30,324 nt of DNA from UBA1205 sp045598105 (GTDB lineage: Bacteria; Bacteroidota; Bacteroidia; Bacteroidales; WCHB1-69). Position 1 is the first letter of the stretch. Every line of letters starts with the position of its first letter. Location: the NCBI GenBank assembly GCA_045598105.1, contig JAZLLK010000004.1, positions 1-30,324 of the forward strand, read 5' to 3'. Under the pieces are notes generated by a model. That model did not search any database. It had not been told where the DNA came from and saw only the letters and a program-made list of their open reading frames with translations. Positions 24,350-30,324 of this stretch are shown piece after piece. The translations under genes were made by a program, and so were the position numbers.

Positions 24350-25105
24350 ATGACAACATACGGGTATTATAATAACGATGATGACGAAGGTAGCGGCAAA
24401 AAGAATAAAATAATAGCGTGGAGTATATCCATAGGGCTACATATCATAGTATTGGTATGTTTTTTCTTTTTGGGGCTTAAGCACCAGGTGCCACCTCCTC
24501 CCGAATATGGAATAGAAATAGCTATGGGTGGCGGAGGCGGCGGAGCCGCCGGAGCCACAACTGCAACCGCAGCCACTCCTGTAGCACAGGAAAAGCTTAT
24601 TACTCAGGAGCAGGAAGCTACCACCGCACTTGCCTCGGCACAAAAGCCGACTAATAAGCCGGTGAAAACGCCTGCCACCACTCCTAAGGTTACCGAACCT
24701 GCTCCCACCATTAACCAAAATGCATTGTTCAAGCGAAATACCAATACCAATAGCGGCACCGGCAGCGGCATAGGTAGCGGCACCGGCAGCGGAAAAGGCA
24801 GCGGTAGCGGTAACGGCATGGGTAATGGCGACGGTGACGGATTCTTCCTTAACGGGCGTCCCGTAATAAAAAAAGCATTTCCTAAATCCCAAAATAACCT
24901 TAACGGCATAGTAATAGTGGAATTTAGAGCTAATCCGGAAGGTAAAGTAGTGTACGCCAAAGCCGGCGTAAGAGGCACCACCATTACCGACCCCCACGTG
25001 TGGGAAGCCTGTGAAGAAGCTGCCCGCAACTCATTATTCCAAAGCAAAGCCAACGCAGGCGCCGAAGAAAGAGGAACTATTACCTACCGATTTGTATTAA
25101 AATAA
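24350..25105 (+). CDS. TonB-like energy transducer with Gly/Ser-rich linker
   Basis: 251 residues. Short acidic cytoplasmic N-terminus, a single transmembrane anchor (22-42), a PPPPEYGIEIAMG segment followed by six Gly (60-65), an Ala/Thr/Pro/Lys spacer, a Gly/Ser tract (136-164) and a C-terminal domain (~165-251) with the TonB-like GIVIVEFRANPEGKVVYAKA and closing ITYRFVLK strands. It would carry energy from ExbB/ExbD across the periplasm to TonB-dependent receptors. The usual Pro-Lys/Pro-Glu rod is largely replaced by the Gly/Ser tract. The Asp-rich N-terminus and glycine runs are unlike E. coli TonB. It is third in the operon, 2 nt after exbD and 16 nt before folC. A TolA-like role is the main alternative. 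Confidence 0.85.
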   Translation: MTTYGYYNNDDDEGSGKKNKIIAWSISIGLHIIVLVCFFFLGLKHQVPPPPEYGIEIAMGGGGGGAAGATTATAATPVAQEKLITQEQEATTALASAQKPTNKPVKTPATTPKVTEPAPTINQNALFKRNTNTNSGTGSGIGSGTGSGKGSGSGNGMGNGDGDGFFLNGRPVIKKAFPKSQNNLNGIVIVEFRANPEGKVVYAKAGVRGTTITDPHVWEACEEAARNSLFQSKANAGAEERGTITYRFVLK

Positions 25106-25121
25106 TTCCGGTAAACTACAC

Positions 25122-26411
25122 ATGATGACCTACAAAGAAACCTTACAATACCTGTTCAACAGCCTGCCCGTGTACCAACGGATAGGGGCAGCCGCCTATA
25201 AAACCGACCTGAACAACACCATAGCCCTTATGGATGCTATGAATCACCCCGAAAAAAACTTTAAAAGCATACACATAGCCGGCACTAACGGCAAAGGCTC
25301 GGTAGCCCACACCCTGGCCTCTATAGCCATGGAACAGGGATATAAAACAGGACTATACACTTCCCCCCACCTTAAAGACTTTAGAGAACGCATACGCATT
25401 AACGGCACCAAAATATCACAAAAATACGTGATACACTTTGTGGAAAAATACAAAGACCTGTTTGCCGATATACAGCCCTCTTTTTTTGAAATGACCGTAG
25501 CCTTGGCTTTCAGCTACTTTGCCGAGCAGAATATAGACATGGCCATAGTGGAAACAGGCATGGGCGGCAGACTGGATTCCACCAACATTATTACACCCAT
25601 ACTAAGCGTTATTACCAATATAAGCTATGACCATACCCAATTTTTAGGACATACCCTGCCCGATATTGCCAAAGAAAAAGCAGGCATTATTAAGCCAGGC
25701 ATACCGGTAGTAATAGGAGAATTACACCCCGAGACACAACCTGTATTTGAGCGTACAGCTATGGAAAAACAGTCTCCCATACTTTTTGCCGATAATACAT
25801 ACAACCTGCATGTTACAGGCCGCAAAATTATCAATAACGCCATGTGGCTACAGGCTACCGCCCAAAAAACAGGTGAAAAAGCCTTACTCATTAACTCGCC
25901 ATTAGCCGGCCAATGCCAGGAAAAAAACCTGAAAACCATACTTACCGCCTGTTACAGCTTAGGCAATATGTTTTCCCGAACAAGTATTACACAAGGCATA
26001 CATAACTGCTTACATAACACCTGCCTTATGGGCCGATGGCAAATACTCCAGCAACACCCTGCCGTAATAGCCGATACCGGACACAATGAAGCCGGCATAC
26101 AGCTAATATGCCAACAACTGCAACAAATGCAATACCATCAGCTGCACTGGGTGCTGGGCGTGGTAAATGATAAAGACCTGGCTCACATACTGCCACTTTT
26201 GCCTACACATGCCCGCTACTATTTTTGTAAAGCCAATATACCCAGAGGTAAGGACGCCCGCGAACTGCAGGCCGAAGCCGCCAAATACCAGCTACACGGC
26301 CGTGTATATGCCGGCGTAAAACAAGCCCTTAAAGCCGCCAAACGACACGCCCTCCCCAACGATGTGATAATGGTAGGCGGCAGCACATTCACAGTAGCCG
26401 AAATTATATAA
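25122..26411 (+). CDS. folC: Bifunctional folylpolyglutamate synthase/dihydrofolate synthase
   Basis: A 429-residue Mur-ligase-family enzyme that adds glutamate to dihydropteroate/tetrahydrofolate with ATP. Motifs: P-loop IAGTNGKGSVAHT (52-64), TSPHLKDFRERIRING (80-95), IVETGMGGRLDSTN, the metal/phosphate segment NISYDHTQFLGHTL and KEKAGIIKPGIPVVIGE. The C-terminal ligase domain has MGRWQILQQHPAVIADTGHNEAG and ends VMVGGSTFTVAEII, typical of FolC. Two adjacent ATGs at 25122 and 25125 are both possible starts. The gene follows the tonB-like gene by 16 nt with no promoter, so folate polyglutamylation appears co-transcribed with the TonB motor. Confidence 0.93.
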   Translation: MMTYKETLQYLFNSLPVYQRIGAAAYKTDLNNTIALMDAMNHPEKNFKSIHIAGTNGKGSVAHTLASIAMEQGYKTGLYTSPHLKDFRERIRINGTKISQKYVIHFVEKYKDLFADIQPSFFEMTVALAFSYFAEQNIDMAIVETGMGGRLDSTNIITPILSVITNISYDHTQFLGHTLPDIAKEKAGIIKPGIPVVIGELHPETQPVFERTAMEKQSPILFADNTYNLHVTGRKIINNAMWLQATAQKTGEKALLINSPLAGQCQEKNLKTILTACYSLGNMFSRTSITQGIHNCLHNTCLMGRWQILQQHPAVIADTGHNEAGIQLICQQLQQMQYHQLHWVLGVVNDKDLAHILPLLPTHARYYFCKANIPRGKDARELQAEAAKYQLHGRVYAGVKQALKAAKRHALPNDVIMVGGSTFTVAEII

Positions 26412-26435
26412 AAACAAACCAAAAATATAATATAT

Positions 26436-27026
26436 ATGTTACTAAAAAAAATAATATTTGTACCCACTACCATGGAAGTAAGCGAGCAATGGTTGCTTGA
26501 CACAGGGTTTACCCTTGCGGACCGCATTACCAATGACACTGCCCTATATATACGTAATGATATAATGGTTGCCATAAGCGGCATAGGAAAAGACAACACC
26601 CTGCACACGCTGCAATACATGCAACAGCACCAATATTTCACCTTGAATAATGCCGACTTGCTGCTCACCGGTACCGCAGGCTCATACTCCATAGACGTAC
26701 GCACCATTACCAACTGCACTACCGAATTTAACAGCCTGTACAAACACACCTACCCGCAAGCACAACTGGTATGCGTACACGAATTTATATCTCCCGAAAA
26801 CCCTCACCCCGAACTGCATCAGCCGCATACCTGCTTTGACATGGAAAGCGAATACTTTATACAGCATTTTAAAATACTGCCTTCTAACAGCATACACAGT
26901 TTTTCCATAGTAAAAATTATTTCCGATGCAGGCAACGGCACCCTTGAAGAATGGATGCAAAATACTATTACCCACTACCGCCCCATAGTACATACCATTA
27001 TAGAAAATTTTATACAACAGCAATAA
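26436..27026 (+). CDS. Short nucleoside phosphorylase-superfamily protein (futalosine hydrolase/MTAN-like)
   Basis: 196 residues, shorter than the ~220-250 of most members. Superfamily marks are LLLTGTAGSYS (75-85, the G-x-A-G turn), CFDMESEYFIQHF (133-145, the D-M-E substrate-binding motif) and IVKIISDAG (158-166, with the Ser-Asp pair of the catalytic loop). The region between the glycine turn and D-M-E is compact. In Bacteroidota, proteins like this are often annotated as futalosine hydrolase (menaquinone synthesis) or MTA/SAH nucleosidase; I cannot choose between them, and the sequence is divergent enough that function may differ. It lies 24 nt after folC, as probable last gene of the operon, before a terminator at 27047-27084. 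Confidence 0.6.
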   Translation: MLLKKIIFVPTTMEVSEQWLLDTGFTLADRITNDTALYIRNDIMVAISGIGKDNTLHTLQYMQQHQYFTLNNADLLLTGTAGSYSIDVRTITNCTTEFNSLYKHTYPQAQLVCVHEFISPENPHPELHQPHTCFDMESEYFIQHFKILPSNSIHSFSIVKIISDAGNGTLEEWMQNTITHYRPIVHTIIENFIQQQ

Positions 27027-27046
27027 CTCTATTAACACATACACTC

Positions 27047-27084
27047 ATTTAAAAGACAGTAAAACACTGTCTTTTAAATTTTTT
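27047..27084 (+). terminator. Intrinsic terminator ending the exbB-folC operon
   Basis: Perfect 14-bp stem ATTTAAAAGACAGT / ACTGTCTTTTAAAT (27047-27060 and 27066-27079), loop AAAAC, then a T run to 27084. Confidence 0.9.
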
Positions 27085-27146
27085 AAGACCTGTCAATTTG
27101 CCCATAGGCAGCCTTGTTATATTGGGCATAACAAACCTGAATACAC

Positions 27147-27464
27147 ATGAAAAAAGTAAAAATAACCGTAATGAAAATAGTGCAACATACCGATTTAATG
27201 CACCTATACGAAAACCCCATACTTCATGCCTGTGATATGCAGGAAGGCATGACTTTTATAGCCAACGGTTGGCAAAAGCCCTCCAATTTTTGTCCCGGCG
27301 CATGGGACTCCCTTTCCCCCTTTGTAATGGCCCTTGCCCATGGTGGAGAAAACTTATACAACGGATGGATGAAAAACCCCCGCTCAGCCATGATATCCTG
27401 CAATGACGGCTTTCGCCCCGTAAGTTTTTTGCTGGAAACGCTGAACGAAGACGCCGAAGAATAA
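27147..27464 (+). CDS. TIGR04076 family small protein
   Basis: 105 residues, function unknown. It resembles the TIGR04076 family: an N-terminal KKVKITVMKI strand, then a Cys-containing segment (CDMQEGMTFI), KPSNFCPGAWDSLSPFVMALAHGG in the middle and CNDGFRPVSFLLE near the C-terminus. The cysteines at about positions 29, 49 and 85 could bind metal or be redox-active, but this is inference. It stands alone: a terminator precedes it and DUF1846 follows after 183 nt with its own promoter box. Upstream, a weak inverted repeat TGCCCA / TGGGCA (27099-27104 and 27123-27128) and TATATTGG, a poor match to the -7 box, lie within 50 nt of the ATG. Confidence 0.75.
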   Translation: MKKVKITVMKIVQHTDLMHLYENPILHACDMQEGMTFIANGWQKPSNFCPGAWDSLSPFVMALAHGGENLYNGWMKNPRSAMISCNDGFRPVSFLLETLNEDAEE

Positions 27465-27619
27465 CATATTCCCTCCCTACATACAAAAAAAAGATAAGCA
27501 CTATATTGTAAAAAACAATATAAATCATATATCACCTATGCATAATACCACAATGATGCTAATATGTTAAAAAAACATTACAATTGCATTTTTTAATGCT
27601 ATGCTGTTGTTAAAATATG

Positions 27620-27627
27620 TAATTTTG
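27620..27627 (+). promoter_or_regulatory. Promoter -7 box of the DUF1846 gene
   Basis: TAATTTTG followed by CA, 20 nt upstream of the ATG at 27648. A second, degenerate copy of the A7-N3-TAnnnTTGCA layout lies at 27569-27588 (TACAATTG). Confidence 0.5.
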
Positions 27628-27647
27628 CATTTTGAAATTATAGCACA

Positions 27648-29111
27648 ATGAAGACAGGATTTAACAATAACAAGTACCTGAAAATACAATCAGAACACAT
27701 AAAAGAACGCATTGCCCAGTTTGGGGATAAATTATATTTGGAATTTGGCGGTAAGCTTTTTGACGACTACCATGCCAGCCGCGTACTACCGGGGTTTGAG
27801 CCCGACAGCAAGCTCAAAATGCTCATGCAACTGAAAGATGACGCCGAAATAGTAATAGTAATAAGCGCCGTAGATATAGAAAAGAACAAAGTAAGAGGTG
27901 ATTTGGGCATTACCTATGACGTGGATGTTATCCGCCTTAGAGAAGCCCTTATGGAAAGAGGTCTCATGGTGGGTTCGGTAGTAATTACCCATTTCAACGG
28001 CCAATCCAGCGCCATAGCCTATCGTAACCGGTTGGAACGCATGGGCATAAAAGTATATTACCACTACACCATAGAAGGATACCCCACCAATGTTGCCCTC
28101 ATAGATTCGAAGGACGGATTCGGTAAGAATGACTATGTGGATACCTCCCGCCCGCTGGTAGTGGTAACAGCACCGGGGCCAGGAAGCGGCAAAATGGCCG
28201 TATGCCTTAGCCAGCTTTATCAGGATAATATAAAAGGCATAAAAGCCGGCTATGCCAAATTTGAAACCTTCCCTATATGGAGCATACCCTTAAAACACCC
28301 TGTAAATTTGGCCTATGAAGCCGCCACGGCAGACCTTAACGACGTAAACATGATAGACCCCTTTCACCTGGAAGCCTATGGCAAAACTGCCGTAAACTAT
28401 AACCGTGATATAGAAATATTCCCCGTGCTCAATGCCATATTTGAAGGCATATACGGAGAAAACCCCTACAAATCACCCACCGACATGGGCGTGAACATGG
28501 CAGGATTCTGCATATCGGATGACGACGTATGCTGCAAAGCCTCTAATGATGAAATTATACGCCGCTACTACACGGCCCTGTGTAATTTTGCCGACGGCAA
28601 ATCAAGTGAAACCGAAATAAATAAAATAGCCCTGCTTATGAAGCAGGCCAAAATAGATATAGACTACCGCCGCACCACCACCGCCGCTAAAGAGCGTCAG
28701 GAAATATCGGGCGTGCATTCTGCCGCCATAGAGCTGGCCGACGGCACCATTATTACAGCCAAAACCAGTCCGTTACTCGGCCCCAGCGCCGCCCTGTTGC
28801 TTAACGCAACAAAACATTTGGCCGGCATAGCCCATGATGTAAAACTCATACCTCAGGCAACCATACAACCTATACAACAAACTAAAGTTTCCTACCTGCA
28901 CGGACATAACCCCCGCCTGCACACCGATGAAGTACTGGTGGCCCTTTCCATACTTAGCCTGCATGACGAAAACTGTAAAAAAGCCCTTTCCTGCCTGCCT
29001 CAGCTAAAAGGATGCCAGGTACACACTACTGTAATACTGAGCGAAGTAGATAGAAAAATATTTAAAAAACTGGGCATAGGGCTTACCAGCGAACCCGTAA
29101 AAAAAGGCTAA
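27648..29111 (+). CDS. DUF1846 domain-containing protein
   Basis: A 487-residue soluble protein matching the usual DUF1846 length (~490-500). The opening GFNNNKYLKIQSEHIKERIAQFGDKLYLEFGGKLFDDYHASRVLPGF is highly characteristic of the family. Residues ~168-190 carry VVVTAPGPGSGKMAVCLSQLY, a P-loop-like glycine-rich segment (APGPGSGK, 175-182) suggesting nucleotide binding, and ~340-360 an RRTTTAAKERQEISGVHSAA block. The biochemical function of the family is not established to my knowledge. The gene stands alone, with a TAATTTTG promoter box 20 nt upstream. No terminator is seen downstream. Confidence 0.9.
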   Translation: MKTGFNNNKYLKIQSEHIKERIAQFGDKLYLEFGGKLFDDYHASRVLPGFEPDSKLKMLMQLKDDAEIVIVISAVDIEKNKVRGDLGITYDVDVIRLREALMERGLMVGSVVITHFNGQSSAIAYRNRLERMGIKVYYHYTIEGYPTNVALIDSKDGFGKNDYVDTSRPLVVVTAPGPGSGKMAVCLSQLYQDNIKGIKAGYAKFETFPIWSIPLKHPVNLAYEAATADLNDVNMIDPFHLEAYGKTAVNYNRDIEIFPVLNAIFEGIYGENPYKSPTDMGVNMAGFCISDDDVCCKASNDEIIRRYYTALCNFADGKSSETEINKIALLMKQAKIDIDYRRTTTAAKERQEISGVHSAAIELADGTIITAKTSPLLGPSAALLLNATKHLAGIAHDVKLIPQATIQPIQQTKVSYLHGHNPRLHTDEVLVALSILSLHDENCKKALSCLPQLKGCQVHTTVILSEVDRKIFKKLGIGLTSEPVKKG

Positions 29112-29506
29112 AACGCACTATTATGCACATACACTTATAAGTACTGCACTATACACAAAAAAGTTGTCGGTACCTGCCGTTCTTGCCGCCATGCACAATA
29201 TGGACATGCTCGGCCTGATATTTTATTTCTTTTCGGGCACACCCAACTCACTATTTGCATGGTTTATCTTTTTTCATACAATATAAACGCACATATGGCA
29301 GCACATTCGGAAATAATTGCCCATAACACACCTCTGCCAACAGAATATATGTGAAGGCAAAACACTTCAAAAAAAAAAAAACGACCAACAGGCGTATTAA
29401 AACCGGCTCATCAAATGATACCTTTAATATATAATGCCATCAATGTGTATTAAAACTAAAATTCATGACTACTCATTTCTATCATTAATACCCTGCCTGA
29501 TTTTCG
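29112..29506. other. Intergenic region DUF1846 - small barrel protein (395 nt)
   Basis: No confident gene. It contains a 13-A homopolymer (29369-29381) and a 31-codon open frame at 29191-29286 encoding a hydrophobic peptide (MHNMDMLGLIFYFFSGTPNS then a second hydrophobic part). Its frame stays open, without an ATG, back to about 29110. I see no terminator for DUF1846 or for the convergent barrel gene. Confidence 0.45.
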
Positions 29507-30151
29507 CTAAAAAGCCCCTATATTTACAAGCAGTGTAACATATAATCTATTCAAACGTTCTTTTTGTCCGTTAGCCATTTCATAATAATTTGAAAACCAA
29601 TTCATAGGCACACAACCCACATCATACCCTGCCGAAACAGCCAACAAACTGTTTTGCCATGTTACCCGCGGTCCTACCATGAGCTGATGCAAACGAAATT
29701 GTTGTACACTACTCACATTAGACTGACCACCATTTAATACCTTATTCCAATTCCATTCCCCATCTTTTCCACTACCCGTTGTAACATTAATATTTTCATA
29801 TCCTATTACACCTGAAAAAATAAGTGAGTTTCCATTGGGTAGTGATAAATTATATCCCAAGGAAACATCAATTAAACCATTAAGTGTTTTTGTCGTTTTT
29901 TTATTCATGGTGGCACCGCCAAATTCTAATGAGGCATGCAATGCATTCCAATTATACTGCATACCAAGCATTGCGACAAACGCTACCGGAGGAACCTCCC
30001 GGAAACCGCTTACATTCAACGAATTATTTATTTTATATCCATGTGTGTAATCTGCTCCTATTTTTACATAAAAGTGCCCGTTTTTTTCACTTTGCGACAA
30101 TACATTACTACATACCAACATGGCAACTGACAATAGAACATATTTATTCAT
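29507..30151 (-). CDS. Small outer-membrane beta-barrel protein, unknown function
   Basis: About 214 residues from the ATG at 30151; two further in-frame ATGs at 30166 and 30163 would add a few residues. MNKYVLLSVAMLVCSNVLSQ is a signal peptide cleaved near LSQ-SE. The mature part alternates aromatic and small residues in strands typical of an 8-stranded OmpA/OmpW-like barrel: HFYVKIGADYTHGY, ALHASLEFGGATM, LIDVSLGYNLSL, NSLIFSGVIGYE, QLMVGPRVTWQNSLLAVSAGYDVG, and a last strand RLYVTLLVNIGAF with C-terminal Phe, the classic outer-membrane insertion signal. No enzyme motif is seen. The orientation is opposite to DUF1846 and it stands alone. No clear TAnnTTTG box lies upstream. Confidence 0.7.
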   Translation of the reverse strand: MNKYVLLSVAMLVCSNVLSQSEKNGHFYVKIGADYTHGYKINNSLNVSGFREVPPVAFVAMLGMQYNWNALHASLEFGGATMNKKTTKTLNGLIDVSLGYNLSLPNGNSLIFSGVIGYENINVTTGSGKDGEWNWNKVLNGGQSNVSSVQQFRLHQLMVGPRVTWQNSLLAVSAGYDVGCVPMNWFSNYYEMANGQKERLNRLYVTLLVNIGAF

Positions 30152-30324
30152 TACTATTTTCATCATAATATTTTTTTCAGTTTTACTCTTTATTTATTTT
30201 TATTATCTGCCTGTTACCGCCGGCAGAAAATAAGCGTAAAAGCATGTGTTATATTACTACTTATGCCGCTGCCCCGCACGAAAAAAAAGGACGGCTTTTT
30301 ATTCCTTACGCACCTTTACGGGCA

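Noticed and set aside
24752..24841. CRISPR or tandem-repeat locus
   Set aside because: The repeat units are 6-9 bases, in frame, and encode the Gly/Ser linker of the TonB-like protein; there are no spacers.
24367..25053. Long minus-strand frames opposite the tonB-like gene
   Set aside because: They arise from the GC-rich Gly/Ser and Ala/Thr repeats of the plus-strand gene and show repetitive, low-complexity translations.
27502..27522. Inverted repeat TATATTGT / ACAATATA as a terminator for the TIGR04076 gene
   Set aside because: Only 8 A/T-rich pairs with an A5 loop and no T run; too weak to call.

Overview
The window looks like chromosomal DNA of a Bacteroidota (Bacteroidetes) bacterium. 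Most upstream regions carry the Bacteroidota -7 promoter box TAnnTTTG, start codons lack Shine-Dalgarno sequences, and leaders are A/T-rich. Several products are of Bacteroidota type: OMP_b-brl TonB-dependent barrel protein, AMP nucleosidase, CTC-type bL25, and an exbB-exbD-tonB-folC gene order. Most sampled coding DNA is near 40% GC. I cannot place it below phylum from sequence alone.

Layout. 1-546 (minus) is the 5' part of a secreted, YD/RHS-like repeat protein that runs off the left edge and is more GC-rich than its neighbours. 804-4421 (plus) holds an AsmA-family envelope protein with a long Ala/Lys-rich helical tail, followed by AMP nucleosidase. 4565-9739 (plus) is information processing: rpsO, pnp, gltX and rplY, with clear terminators after rpsO, pnp and rplY. 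serS (minus) converges on rplY through a bidirectional terminator. 11218-15450 (plus) is surface carbohydrate: a membrane-anchored NodB-type polysaccharide deacetylase, then an operon of a Gfo/Idh/MocA sugar-nucleotide dehydrogenase (resembling UDP-GlcNAc 3-dehydrogenase), an unknown lipoprotein and a polyprenyl-phosphate sugar-1-phosphate transferase. 15562-20033 (plus) holds dnaN, pcm and an 854-residue outer-membrane barrel protein. A bidirectional terminator separates this from a minus-strand pair: an FAH-family hydrolase and gyrB. 23220-27026 (plus) is an ExbB-ExbD-TonB energy-transduction operon continuing into folC and a short nucleosidase-like protein. 27147-29111 holds a TIGR04076-type small protein and a DUF1846 protein. 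29507-30151 (minus) is a small outer-membrane barrel protein.

How the genes fit together: the proton-driven ExbB/ExbD/TonB complex would energise TonB-dependent outer-membrane proteins of the kind encoded at 17469. The 11-15 kb block would start and modify an exported glycan. The rest is replication, translation, RNA decay and nucleotide/folate housekeeping.

I found no CRISPR array, tRNA, rRNA, insertion sequence, phage or obvious defence system. The observations most worth a second look are the truncated RHS-like gene, a recurring promoter layout (A-tract exactly 3 nt upstream of TAnnTTTG), structured leaders or terminators around pnp, dnaN and pcm, and the lipoprotein inside the glycan operon.
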